Assembly (NCBI GenBank): GCA_964458275.1
Contig: CAYWIE010000019.1
Location: 1 to 40,670, forward strand
Origin: HGM04593 sp964458275
Lineage (GTDB): Bacteria; Bacteroidota; Bacteroidia; Bacteroidales; Bacteroidaceae
Length of the DNA stretch: 40,670 nucleotides
Direction of reading: 5' to 3'
Shown piece after piece: positions 33,198 to 40,606 of the stretch (positions within the stretch are counted from its first letter, which is position 1; the number at the start of each line of letters is the position of its first letter). Position numbers and translations under genes: made by a program. The notes beneath the pieces are model-generated. The model saw nothing but the letters and a program-made list of their open reading frames with translations. It ran no database searches and was not told the origin of the DNA.

Positions 33198-33404
33198 TAA
33201 CACAAACACAAAATAAAACACGACAAAACTACTATGCAATTCGAAGTCTGCATTATGCTTTTGGGGGCATAATTGCCACAGTCTGGTTTCCCATTTCTGT
33301 GTGTGGCTTTGAACTCAATGCACATATATAACCAACGAGCTTGCCGTTTTGTTCTCTGTGCTGAGGTTAATAAATGTTAAATAAGTATTTGAGCAGATTT
33401 TCTT

Positions 33405-34205
33405 ATGCCAATAATAGAAATAAGTACCTTGTCGCACCCCGGTATCGAGGTCTTTGCTTCGCTCACAGAGGCGCAGTTGCGCAATCGCATGGTGCCGGAC
33501 AAAGGGCTTTTTATTGCTGAAAGTCCTAAGGTCATCCTTGTGGCGATAAATGCCGGTTGGGAGCCTGTGTCTTTGTTGTGCGAACGCAAGCACATCACGG
33601 GCGATGCTGCGGACATCATCTCTATGTGCGGCGATATTCCTGTTTATACCGGCGAACGCGAGCTTCTTGCATCCCTTACGGGGTATACTCTCACGCGTGG
33701 TGTGCTTTGTGCAATGCGTCGTCGCGAACCGGAGAGTGTGGAGGCTGTTTGCCGCGGGGCGCGTCGTGTGGTTGTTGTAGACGGAGTGGTGGATACCACG
33801 AATATTGGTGCTATTTTTCGTTCGGCTGCTGCTCTTGGCATTGATGCTGTGTTGCTCACCCGAACTTCGTGTGATCCTCTGAACAGACGTGCCGTCAGGG
33901 TTTCTATGGGCTCTGTCTTTCTGGTTCCGTGGACATGGCTGGATGCTCCTGTGAGTTCATTGAATGACTATGGCTTCCGCACTGCTGCAATGGCTTTGAG
34001 GGACAATTCTGTCTCTATCGACGATGAGAGGCTGATGGGTGAAGAGCGGCTGGCTATTGTTATGGGTACTGAGGGAGACGGACTCAGTGATGAGGTTATC
34101 TCCTCTGCCGATTATGTGGTGCGTATTCCAATGGCACATGGCGTGGATTCCTTGAATGTGGCTGCTGCGGCTGCTGTGGCTTTTTGGCAGTTGAGGGCGA
34201 GATGA
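33405..34205 (+). CDS. TrmH/SpoU family RNA 2'-O-methyltransferase
   Basis: A 266-residue enzyme expected to methylate a ribose 2'-OH in tRNA or rRNA with S-adenosylmethionine. The SPOUT domain spans about residues 120-266 with the three motifs: TTNIGAIFRSAAALG, IVMGTEGDGLS and IPMAHGVDSLNVAAAAAV. The N-terminal part (about 1-110) is a substrate-binding-like domain (NRMVPDKGLFIAESPKVI). The target nucleotide cannot be predicted. Its stop is only 8 bp from the convergent recQ stop. Confidence 0.92.
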   Translation: MPIIEISTLSHPGIEVFASLTEAQLRNRMVPDKGLFIAESPKVILVAINAGWEPVSLLCERKHITGDAADIISMCGDIPVYTGERELLASLTGYTLTRGVLCAMRRREPESVEAVCRGARRVVVVDGVVDTTNIGAIFRSAAALGIDAVLLTRTSCDPLNRRAVRVSMGSVFLVPWTWLDAPVSSLNDYGFRTAAMALRDNSVSIDDERLMGEERLAIVMGTEGDGLSDEVISSADYVVRIPMAHGVDSLNVAAAAAVAFWQLRAR

Positions 34206-34213
34206 ATCATGTC

Positions 34214-36040
34214 TTACCCTTTATTCTCTGATATATAATCCTTTATCACCGCGATGAATTTCTCTCCATACATTTCGAGCTTGTGCTTTCCTATGCCGTG
34301 TATGTCGGAGAATGTTTCAAGTGTTACCGGTTTCTTGGTTGCCAGTTCGTGCAGGGTCTTGTCGGAAAGTACAACATAAGCCGGCCATCCGTTCTCGTTT
34401 GCTATCCGTTTGCGCAGTATGCGAAGCAGTTCGAGCAGTATGTTGTCGGGAGCGCCCTTTTCGGCTTTTTGAGTGGCGGCTGCCTCTTTTGAGGCTTTGC
34501 GTTTCTTTGATTGCGGCTCTTCGCGTATGATGGTTGCAAGCTCGGCTGTGCGGCGCGAGTAGAGTACATCTTCTCCCAGAGGGGTTATCTTCAGGTGGCG
34601 GTTGTCGTTGTATGCGATTTCTATAAAGCCCATTTGCAGCATTTGCAGGATGTAGTCTTTCCAGTCGCGGGCAGGCACGTTGCGTCCCACGCCGAATGTC
34701 TTTATCTGCGTGTAGCCTCTTTTTCTTGCCTCTTCGGAGGCTGTTCCTTTCAGTATGTCTATCAGCAGGAATATTCCAATGTTCTCGTTGCAGCGCTTTA
34801 TTGCCGAGAGTGCTTGCTGTATGAGTATTGTTCCGTCGAAATATTGCGGCGGGGTGTGGCAGACGTCGCAGTTGCAGCACGAACTGTCTGTTATCTCTCC
34901 GAAGTAGTTGAGCAGTATGCGCCGGCGGCAGATGCGTGCTTCGGCATACTCCTGCATGCGGTTCAGACGTTCGTTGTTTATCTCTTTCTGTCCGCTCTCT
35001 TCGGCGAAGCTTCTGAGTACGATAAGGTCTTGCACATTGAAGAAGAGCACGGTCTCGCTCGGCAGTCCGTCGCGGCCGGCACGGCCTATCTCCTGATAAA
35101 AGCTTTCGATGCTTTTGGGCAGGTTGTAGTGTATGATGTAGCGGACATTGCTCTTGTCGATGCCCATGCCGAAGGCAATTGTCGCCACAACAATTGTGAT
35201 GCGATCGTTTATGAAATCTTCCTGCACCTTGTTGCGGGCTGTTGCCGAGAGTCCTGCATGGTAAATGCCCGTAGCGATGCCTTTGCTTCTCAGCTTTTCG
35301 GCGACCTCTTCGGTGGTTGTACGCTTGAGACAGTAGATGATGCCGCTCTCGTTCTTGTGTCTTTCAATCATGTCTGCAATCACCCGCATCTTCTCCTTGT
35401 TCGAATATCCGCGTTTTATGTCGAGGCTCAGGTTTGGGCGGTCGAACGAGCCAATGAACTGTGCAGGTTCGTGCAGATGAAGCTGTTCGAGAATATCCAT
35501 TTTGGTCACTTTGTCTGCTGTTGCAGTCAGTGCCATCATCGGCGTTTTGGGGAAAAGCTCGCGCAGCACTCCCAAACGGGTGTATTCCGGTCTGAAGTCG
35601 TGTCCCCATTGCGAGATACAGTGGGCTTCGTCTATTGCGAAAAGCGAAATTTCGAGTTTCATCATCATCCACTCTATCTCGCTCAGGAGTTTTTCGGGGG
35701 ATATGTAGAGAAGTTTTATTTCACCCTTTTCGCACGCCGAACGTATTGCAATGTTTGTCGATTCTTTGTTGCTGCTGTTCAGCGCTTCGGCATTTATGCC
35801 GTTGGCACGCAAGGCATCTATCTGGTCTTTCATCAGGGAAATCAGTGGGGAGACTACTATGGCAGTCCCCTCTTTCAGCAGTGCCGGTATCTGATAGCAA
35901 ATCGACTTTCCGCCTCCTGTCGGCATGAGCACAACGGTATCTCTCCCTTGCAGTATGCTTTCGATTATCTCTCTCTGCATGGGACGGAACGTGTCGTATC
36001 CGAAATATGTCTTAAGTATCTCTTCGGGGGTGTTCTTCAT
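34214..36040 (-). CDS. recQ: ATP-dependent DNA helicase RecQ
   Basis: A 608-residue 3'-5' helicase acting in recombination and repair. It has the family's leading FRPMQREII segment, Walker A MPTGGGKS at 39-46, DEAH with the aromatic-rich loop (IDEAHCISQWGHDFRPEY), and motif VI (QEIGRAGRDG). The zinc-binding domain includes CRRRILLNYFGE with CCNCDVC. A winged-helix RQC region follows, and an HRDC domain ends the protein (VVLSDKTLHELATKKP, then IHGIGKHKLEMYGEKF). It starts 22 nt after the ADP-ribosylglycohydrolase-like gene, so it may be co-transcribed with it. Confidence 0.96.
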   Translation of the reverse strand: MKNTPEEILKTYFGYDTFRPMQREIIESILQGRDTVVLMPTGGGKSICYQIPALLKEGTAIVVSPLISLMKDQIDALRANGINAEALNSSNKESTNIAIRSACEKGEIKLLYISPEKLLSEIEWMMMKLEISLFAIDEAHCISQWGHDFRPEYTRLGVLRELFPKTPMMALTATADKVTKMDILEQLHLHEPAQFIGSFDRPNLSLDIKRGYSNKEKMRVIADMIERHKNESGIIYCLKRTTTEEVAEKLRSKGIATGIYHAGLSATARNKVQEDFINDRITIVVATIAFGMGIDKSNVRYIIHYNLPKSIESFYQEIGRAGRDGLPSETVLFFNVQDLIVLRSFAEESGQKEINNERLNRMQEYAEARICRRRILLNYFGEITDSSCCNCDVCHTPPQYFDGTILIQQALSAIKRCNENIGIFLLIDILKGTASEEARKRGYTQIKTFGVGRNVPARDWKDYILQMLQMGFIEIAYNDNRHLKITPLGEDVLYSRRTAELATIIREEPQSKKRKASKEAAATQKAEKGAPDNILLELLRILRKRIANENGWPAYVVLSDKTLHELATKKPVTLETFSDIHGIGKHKLEMYGEKFIAVIKDYISENKG

Positions 36041-36062
36041 TGTGATGACTGTACAGGGCTTC

Positions 36063-37586
36063 TTATTGCTTCTTCTTGTATAAAACGGCGTCTACCACGT
36101 CTATTGTGGCTCCCTCTACGGGGTTGAGCCAGCGTACTGTTATTGTGTGGTTGCCGGGCTTGAGTTCGAAGTTCCAATAGATGTCGAGGCGGCGCAGGCG
36201 GTAGCTTACCGGCATGGTGAACTGTTCTGTCTCCTTCCCGTCTACGGTTACTTCGAGCTGTGCCACATAGTCTCTTTTGCCTTTTACAAAGCCGTTTATC
36301 AATATTCCTGCGCAGTTGCTTTCTATTGTGTATGTGTCGGTGAGTTTGATGCCTATGGGCTTACGCTCGGCGGGGATGAGCGAGGGGAAGCTCTCTTCGA
36401 AACGTACGCGCTTGGGCTTCTGGCATTTTATGGTAACATCTTTGTCGGTCACTTTGCCTTTGTTGCGTTCTATCATCTTCAGCGCATGGTCGAAACTCAT
36501 CTTGTATGTGTCGTTGAGCGAGTAGGGGACATAGGCGAAATTTATATCTTCGGCTCTTTTCAGCGGCTCTATCCATTCTGCGGGGATGTTGGAGTATCCG
36601 ATGGCGGTTCCCAAGATGCCTGCTGCCGATGCGGGGTTGCAGTCGGAGTCTTGTCCGCAACGGGTGGCTATGTCTATTGTTCTTCTGAAGTCGCCTTTGC
36701 CGTAGAGGAGTCCGAAGACCACGTATGCACTGTTTATTGCCGCGTCGATGTTCAATGGTGCCAACGCTCCTTCTCCGCAACCAACGTCGCTTGTTCCCCA
36801 TCTCTCTTCGCACACTTGCCATCCGCGTCGCCAGTCGTCGGGGTTCTCGCGCCAGATTTCTATTACATCTTTTATGCACTTGTGGAATTTGCTTTTTCGG
36901 GGAATGGTTTTCAGCGCTTCGGTTACGATCAGTTCAATGTCGTTGCATACAAACGCCAATGAATACATGGCTCCGATGTACACTCCGCCGTACCATCCGT
37001 CTCCGTAGTTCATGATGTGTCCTATTCTGTCGGATATTCTTGATGCCTCGTTAGGCATTCCGGGGGACATTATTCCGGCATAGTCTGCCTCTATCTGGTA
37101 GTCTATGTCGTCGGCATGGGGATTGTTGCGCCAATGTCCCGAAGCGGGGGCGGGTATGCCGCGAAGTATGTTGTAGCGTGCAGCCTGATTGGCGTGCCAC
37201 AGATAGTAGCCGGCATTGGCGAAAGTGTTTGCAAAGGAGTCGACGGGTGCGTCGAGTCCCAAACGGTTGAATACCCCTACGAATGTAAGGTCCATATAAA
37301 TGTCATCGTAGAGAGTGGGGACACGTTTCATGTATTTTGCAACATAATCGGGGTCGCCCCACGGTATTATGCGGCTGTCGTCTATCATGCGTCCGCGGTA
37401 CTGAAATTCAGTGGGGCCGCCGTATGTACAGCCCAATACCTGTCCTGCCCATGCACCTTTTATCTTATCCATGAGGGTTTTGCGGCTCATGCTTACACGC
37501 GAGGGTATTTTTTCGGCGTGTGCTGGGACTGTGAACAGCAATGCTGTTACCAGCATTGCAATGAGGTTGAAGGATATTCTATTCAT
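36063..37586 (-). CDS. Exported ADP-ribosylglycohydrolase family protein
   Basis: A 507-residue protein with a signal peptide (LIAMLVTALLFTVPAHA). Residues about 35-370 resemble the ADP-ribosylglycohydrolase fold (PF03747): KIKGAWAGQVLGCTYGGPTE, DDIYMDLTF and ATRCGQDSDCNPASAAGILG, with the acidic residues that in this family bind two magnesium ions. The C-terminal 120 residues form a beta-rich module. Export argues against classical removal of ADP-ribose from cytoplasmic proteins, and a glycan or nucleoside substrate is possible. A near-consensus promoter box is at 37607-37614. Confidence 0.85.
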   Translation of the reverse strand: MNRISFNLIAMLVTALLFTVPAHAEKIPSRVSMSRKTLMDKIKGAWAGQVLGCTYGGPTEFQYRGRMIDDSRIIPWGDPDYVAKYMKRVPTLYDDIYMDLTFVGVFNRLGLDAPVDSFANTFANAGYYLWHANQAARYNILRGIPAPASGHWRNNPHADDIDYQIEADYAGIMSPGMPNEASRISDRIGHIMNYGDGWYGGVYIGAMYSLAFVCNDIELIVTEALKTIPRKSKFHKCIKDVIEIWRENPDDWRRGWQVCEERWGTSDVGCGEGALAPLNIDAAINSAYVVFGLLYGKGDFRRTIDIATRCGQDSDCNPASAAGILGTAIGYSNIPAEWIEPLKRAEDINFAYVPYSLNDTYKMSFDHALKMIERNKGKVTDKDVTIKCQKPKRVRFEESFPSLIPAERKPIGIKLTDTYTIESNCAGILINGFVKGKRDYVAQLEVTVDGKETEQFTMPVSYRLRRLDIYWNFELKPGNHTITVRWLNPVEGATIDVVDAVLYKKKQ

Positions 37587-37606
37587 GATGTTTTTTTCTT
37601 CTGCGG

Positions 37607-37614
37607 TAAAGGTA
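37607..37614 (-). promoter_or_regulatory. -7 promoter box for the ADP-ribosylglycohydrolase-like gene
   Basis: The minus strand reads TACCTTTA, one base from TAnnTTTG. The start point is near 37600, 14 nt before the ATG. Confidence 0.5.
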
Positions 37615-37664
37615 CAACCTTATTTTGTGAATACACTGCTTTTTGTAGTCTATTTTTCTTCTCC

Positions 37665-37802
37665 CGCTTTGAAATATTGAAGCAAGCTTCATATATCTCG
37701 CTCGTTTGTTAGTATCTTTGCGGTAAACCGCGAAGATGTACTGCACTCGCTTTGAAATATTGAAGCAAGCTTCATATATCTCGCTCGTTTGTTAGTATCT
37801 TT
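37665..37802 (+). repeat. 83-bp tandem repeat running into the assembly gap
   Basis: The unit starts CGCTTTGAAATATTGAAGC at 37665 and again at 37748, a period of 83 bp; the second copy is cut by the N run. Each unit contains a GAAGC/GCTTC dyad, CTCGCTCGTTTGTTAGTATC and a TATCTTTG box. Between the copies lies an ATCTTTGCGGT/ACCGCGAAGAT dyad. The reverse complement of the unit occurs at 14217-14318. Confidence 0.88.
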
Positions 37803-37902
37803 NNNNNNNNNNNNNNNNNNNNNNNNNNNNNNNNNNNNNNNNNNNNNNNNNNNNNNNNNNNNNNNNNNNNNNNNNNNNNNNNNNNNNNNNNNNNNNNNNN
37901 NN
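37803..37902. other. Assembly gap of 100 N
   Basis: Exactly 100 N, the usual placeholder for a scaffold gap of unknown size. It follows a tandem repeat, which probably broke the assembly. Additional repeat units, promoters or even genes could lie in the true gap. Confidence 0.95.
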
Positions 37903-37929
37903 GCCCCACAAAATATAAATGTAAAAGAA

Positions 37930-38442
37930 ATGGCAATAATAAGAGAGTTAAGAGGCCTTGTTCCTCAAATTGGAGATAATTGTTTTATGGCGGAAACCGC
38001 TGTCGTTATAGGTGATGTTACAATAGGCAACGATTGTTCAGTCTGGTATGGTTGTGTGTTGCGTGGAGATGTCAACAGCATAGTCATCGGAAACAAAGTG
38101 AATATACAGGACGGCGCAGTTGTCCATACCCTCTATCAGCGTTCAAAGACAACTATTGGCGACAATGTTTCTATAGGGCACAATGCAGTCGTTCACGGTG
38201 CAACCATCGAAGACAATTGCTTGATAGGCATGGGGGCTATTGTCCTCGACAACGCAGTTGTGGAGAGTGGAGCTATAGTTGCAGCGGGAGCACTTGTTAC
38301 ATCGGGGATGCGTGTCGAAGGTGGTTATATTTATGCCGGTGTGCCAGCGAAAAAGATTAAAGCGGTCGACGAAAAACAACGCGATGAGATTATCAAGCGT
38401 ATCGCCGAGGATTACGTTATGTACGCATCGTGGTACAAGTAA
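37930..38442 (+). CDS. Gamma-class carbonic anhydrase family protein
   Basis: A 170-residue left-handed beta-helix protein of hexapeptide repeats (VVIGDVTIGNDCSVWYGCVL, SIGHNAVVHGATIEDNCLIG). The three candidate zinc ligands are His66, His84 and His89. Gamma-class enzymes hydrate carbon dioxide, but many members of this branch (YrdA/PaaY-like) have weak or unknown activity. The start is the ATG at 37930 (MAIIRELRGL). Any longer frame runs into the N gap and should not be used. Its promoter is probably in the gap or in the repeat. Confidence 0.9.
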   Translation: MAIIRELRGLVPQIGDNCFMAETAVVIGDVTIGNDCSVWYGCVLRGDVNSIVIGNKVNIQDGAVVHTLYQRSKTTIGDNVSIGHNAVVHGATIEDNCLIGMGAIVLDNAVVESGAIVAAGALVTSGMRVEGGYIYAGVPAKKIKAVDEKQRDEIIKRIAEDYVMYASWYK

Positions 38443-38474
38443 ACTTTGATGACATCAAAAAACTCCCTTAGGTG

Positions 38475-38489
38475 AACCTTGCAGAGAGG
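38475..38489 (+). repeat. AACCTTGCAGAGAGG element upstream of the first ECF sigma gene
   Basis: AACCTTGCAGAGAGG is identical to the right arm of the terminator hairpin at 39130-39169, so the sequence brackets the sigma factor gene. Confidence 0.7.
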
Positions 38490-38531
38490 TCGTGAATGTC
38501 TGCGATGTGATTTCAGATATTGTGGTATGAA

Positions 38532-38617
38532 CGTTTTTTTGTAAAAAAATGACATTTCCGTGAACAAAAGCGCTGCTATAACTGTTATATATATAGCAGA
38601 CCATTTACAAAAAAACG
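38532..38617. repeat. Nested inverted repeats upstream of the first ECF sigma gene
   Basis: An outer pair, CGTTTTTTTGTAAA (38532-38545) and TTTACAAAAAAACG (38604-38617), is perfect over 14 bp. Inside lies CTGCTATA (38573-38580) with TATAGCAG (38592-38599). The right outer arm ends 10 bp before the ATG at 38628. No TAnnTTTG box is found, so this may be the control region of the gene. Confidence 0.65.
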
Positions 38618-38627
38618 AACAAGCACA

Positions 38628-39113
38628 ATGAATGATCATTTCCTCGATAGGCTTGTGAAAGCCATCCCTACGTTGAGAAACATCAGCCGCCGTTACATCT
38701 TCGATTGCAACAGAGCAGACGACTTGGTGCAGGAAACCCTGCTGAAGGCAATCGACAACAGCGACAGGTATGTCGAAGAGGGCAAGTTCCATGCATGGCT
38801 CTCGGTTATCATGGCAAACACTTATGAGAATTGCCGCAAGGCGGAGTCGCATACTCTCTCGTGTGTCGACTCCTCACCCGATTGCATCTATGCATCCCGT
38901 TGCGCGTACATCGACAACCGCTATGAGTATCGCAACATCATCGAGCAGATACGATACCTGCCGCCGATGTATCGCATACCGTTCATGCTCTATGTCGCCG
39001 GGTATAAGTACGAAGAGATTGCCAAGATGCTCGGTATTCCTGTAGGTACAGTGAAGAGCCGTATCTACGCTGCACGGAAGATATTACAGACGCTGCTGAG
39101 GGATGATTACTAA
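38628..39113 (+). CDS. ECF-type RNA polymerase sigma factor
   Basis: A 161-residue sigma-70 family protein with only regions 2 and 4. Region 2 includes ADDLVQETLLKAIDNSDRY and WLSVIMANTYENCRK. Region 4 ends with YKYEEIAKMLGIPVGTVKSR, the helix-turn-helix that reads the -35 element. No anti-sigma factor or SusC-like gene is adjacent, unlike many Bacteroidota ECF loci. It is closed by a hairpin and faces a second ECF gene tail to tail. The leader carries nested inverted repeats and no housekeeping promoter, which would fit autoregulation. Confidence 0.9.
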   Translation: MNDHFLDRLVKAIPTLRNISRRYIFDCNRADDLVQETLLKAIDNSDRYVEEGKFHAWLSVIMANTYENCRKAESHTLSCVDSSPDCIYASRCAYIDNRYEYRNIIEQIRYLPPMYRIPFMLYVAGYKYEEIAKMLGIPVGTVKSRIYAARKILQTLLRDDY

Positions 39114-39129
39114 GAGGGCATAAAAGAAA

Positions 39130-39169
39130 CCTCTCTGCAAGGTCCTAAACTTAGAACCTTGCAGAGAGG
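39130..39169 (+). terminator. Terminator after the first ECF sigma gene
   Basis: A 14-bp perfect stem (CCTCTCTGCAAGGT at 39130-39143 with its complement at 39156-39169) and a 12-nt loop. A run of seven T follows at about 39180. The right arm repeats the element at 38475-38489. Confidence 0.82.
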
Positions 39170-39220
39170 CTGTGTGCGCTTTTTTTACTCCTCTGCTTGG
39201 ATAAGTGCTTTTCTTTTTAC

Positions 39221-39691
39221 TTACGAAAACTCACTTCTCAATTTTGCACGACAGGCATGTATGCGGCTTTTCACCGTACCTGCCGAAAGGGACAACATCT
39301 CTGCGATGTCGTCATATTTATACCCGGCGAGATAGAGCTTGAATATATTGCTGTAAATCTCAGGGAGGGAATCTATCATTGATGGCAAATCGAACAAATC
39401 GTAACCGTTGTAGACGGCGAGGAGTCTTTCGCAACATTCCATATCCACTGCCTTCATTGCCTGCTTCTGCATGTGGTGGTAATTGTTTGTGAAGAGACGG
39501 AAAAGGATTGTCTGCATCCATCCCTTGAAATTATCGTCGTTGCGGTACATTGCTTTATATATCAATGCCCTTAGCACTGCATCTTGCAACAAGTCTTTGG
39601 CGTTCTCTTCGTTTGCAGTGAGTCTAAGGGCGTAGCTTCGCAGAGCAGGCATGATGGCTACCAGCTCATCTTCGAATTTGTTGTTTGTCAT
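39221..39691 (-). CDS. ECF-type RNA polymerase sigma factor, second copy
   Basis: A 156-residue sigma factor with region 2 (NAKDLLQDAVLRALIYKAMY, then FKGWMQTILFRLFTNNYHH) and region 4 (YKYDDIAEMLSLSAGTVKSR). Region 4 is close to that of the plus-strand ECF factor, so the two are paralogues. No anti-sigma gene is adjacent. The 3' end is 107 bp from the 3' end of the other gene. The upstream DNA is AT-rich with no recognised housekeeping promoter on this strand. Confidence 0.9.
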   Translation of the reverse strand: MTNNKFEDELVAIMPALRSYALRLTANEENAKDLLQDAVLRALIYKAMYRNDDNFKGWMQTILFRLFTNNYHHMQKQAMKAVDMECCERLLAVYNGYDLFDLPSMIDSLPEIYSNIFKLYLAGYKYDDIAEMLSLSAGTVKSRIHACRAKLRSEFS

Positions 39692-39859
39692 AGGTATTAT
39701 ATGTTTTTGTTGTTAATATATTGGAATAACAATCGAAGAAGGCGAATTGTTCACAACGAATGTAAAAATTATATTATTTTAAGAGTTATATCAAATTATT
39801 TTCTCTACATGATAGTTCTGTAAATATCACGAAGTATTTTCGCAAGCGGCATGCAAACA

Positions 39860-39908
39860 ATAGAAGATTTTCTATCATTCATTTGTCAATAATAGAAATT
39901 TTGCTATC
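39860..39908. promoter_or_regulatory. Two 17-bp direct repeats, candidate HicB operators
   Basis: ATAGAAGATTTTCTATC at 39860-39876 and ATAGAAATTTTGCTATC at 39892-39908 agree at 14 of 17 positions and are 32 bp apart, about three helical turns. Both are partly palindromic. The second overlaps the -7 box and the first lies upstream of the -33 box, a layout suited to autorepression by the HTH-containing antitoxin. Confidence 0.5.
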
Positions 39909-39912
39909 TTTA
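39882..39912 (+). promoter_or_regulatory. Promoter for hicAB
   Basis: TTTG at 39882-39885, a 19-bp spacer and TATCTTTA at 39905-39912, one base from consensus. The predicted start point is near 39919. An alternative weak box, TATTTTCG, lies at 39835-39842. Confidence 0.55.
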
Positions 39913-40104
39913 CAAAGTCAGAAAAGTACGGAACTACATAGGTTGTTCATTAAGAGAGGTTACAGATTCGACCACGCAGAAGGAAGTCATTACTTCTACC
40001 GCGACAAAGACGGCAAACTGACGGAGCCCGTTCCGTTTCACGGAGCAAAAGAAATGGGAACAGGTTTGGCGAACAAGTTAATCAGAAAGTACAAATTAAA
40101 ATAA
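39883..40104 (+). CDS. hicA: HicA-like mRNA interferase toxin, start uncertain
   Basis: A HicA fold of about 60 residues: KSTELHRLFIKRGYRF, the signature GSHYFYR with the catalytic His, VPFHGAKEMGTGLANKLI and a lysine-rich end. HicA toxins cleave mRNA during stress and are blocked by HicB. The open frame has no ATG. Related proteins usually begin M-K-S-x-E-L, but here the codon before Lys is CAG (39919-39921). Only TTG codons at 39883 and 39901 offer starts, and both overlap the predicted promoter. The gene may use a rare start, be transcribed from further upstream, or have lost its start. hicB follows after 39 bp. Confidence 0.75.
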   Translation: MSIIEILLSLQSQKSTELHRLFIKRGYRFDHAEGSHYFYRDKDGKLTEPVPFHGAKEMGTGLANKLIRKYKLK

Positions 40105-40143
40105 CCCCGGCTTTCAGCCAAATAAATATAAAAGCGTACAGAT

Positions 40144-40542
40144 ATGAAAAAGATTATTATTGTCATCGAACGTTCAGCAGATTTGTTTGACGCTTACAGC
40201 GACAACTGCGACGGCATCTACGGTGCAGGTGATACCCTGGAGGCTTGCAAGGCCGATATAGAGACCTCAATCCGCCAAATAAAAGAAAAGTTGCCAATCG
40301 AGCAGTGGCCCGAGGAATTAAAAGGAGAGTATGAATTGGAATACAAACTCGACGCACAGAGCTTTCTTGAGTATTTCTCGCAGTATCTCTCATTGGCAGG
40401 TATGGAACGCATAACAGGAGTGAACCAAAAGCAGCTCTCAAACTATCTCAACCGTCGTTCGAAACCTCGTAAACAACAGATAGAGCGCATCAGCAAAGGA
40501 TTACGCCGTTTCGCCTCCGAACTGCTCTCTATGACACTCTAA
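40144..40542 (+). CDS. hicB: HicB-like antitoxin with C-terminal helix-turn-helix
   Basis: A 132-residue protein. The N-terminal HicB domain, about residues 1-50, reads IERSADLFDAYSDNCDGIYG and is the RNase-H-like fold that neutralises HicA. The C-terminal half holds an Xre-type helix-turn-helix (MERITGVNQKQLSNYLNRRS), expected to bind the operator upstream and repress the operon. It follows hicA by 39 bp, with its own ATG and an A-rich leader, and is closed by a hairpin at 40581-40606. Confidence 0.88.
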   Translation: MKKIIIVIERSADLFDAYSDNCDGIYGAGDTLEACKADIETSIRQIKEKLPIEQWPEELKGEYELEYKLDAQSFLEYFSQYLSLAGMERITGVNQKQLSNYLNRRSKPRKQQIERISKGLRRFASELLSMTL

Positions 40543-40580
40543 CAGCACACACTTTGCATTAATAAATTGTTTGACATTTC

Positions 40581-40606
40581 TCCCTTGCGTTGAACTGCGC
40601 AAGGGA
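40581..40606 (+). terminator. Terminator after hicAB
   Basis: A 9-bp stem (TCCCTTGCG at 40581-40589 with CGCAAGGGA at 40598-40606), an 8-nt loop, and a T-rich tail (TTTCTTATTT). The last 64 bp of the window show no gene. Confidence 0.78.

Noticed and set aside
34511..36127. A 538-codon open frame on the plus strand opposite recQ
   Set aside because: It is rich in Cys, Val and Tyr with no recognisable domain, and covers the well-supported recQ gene. It is an antisense shadow caused by codon bias.
37665..37802. TATCTTTG boxes in the tandem repeat as working promoters
   Set aside because: The -7 box is good but there is no TTTG at the -33 distance in the unit, so I did not call a promoter.
37789..37929. 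Start of the carbonic anhydrase gene upstream of the N run
   Set aside because: That frame passes through 34 undefined codons. The ATG at 37930 matches the family's N-terminus.
39851..39892. A 13-codon ATG frame before hicA as a leader peptide
   Set aside because: It is very short, lies mostly upstream of the predicted start point, and has no supporting signal.
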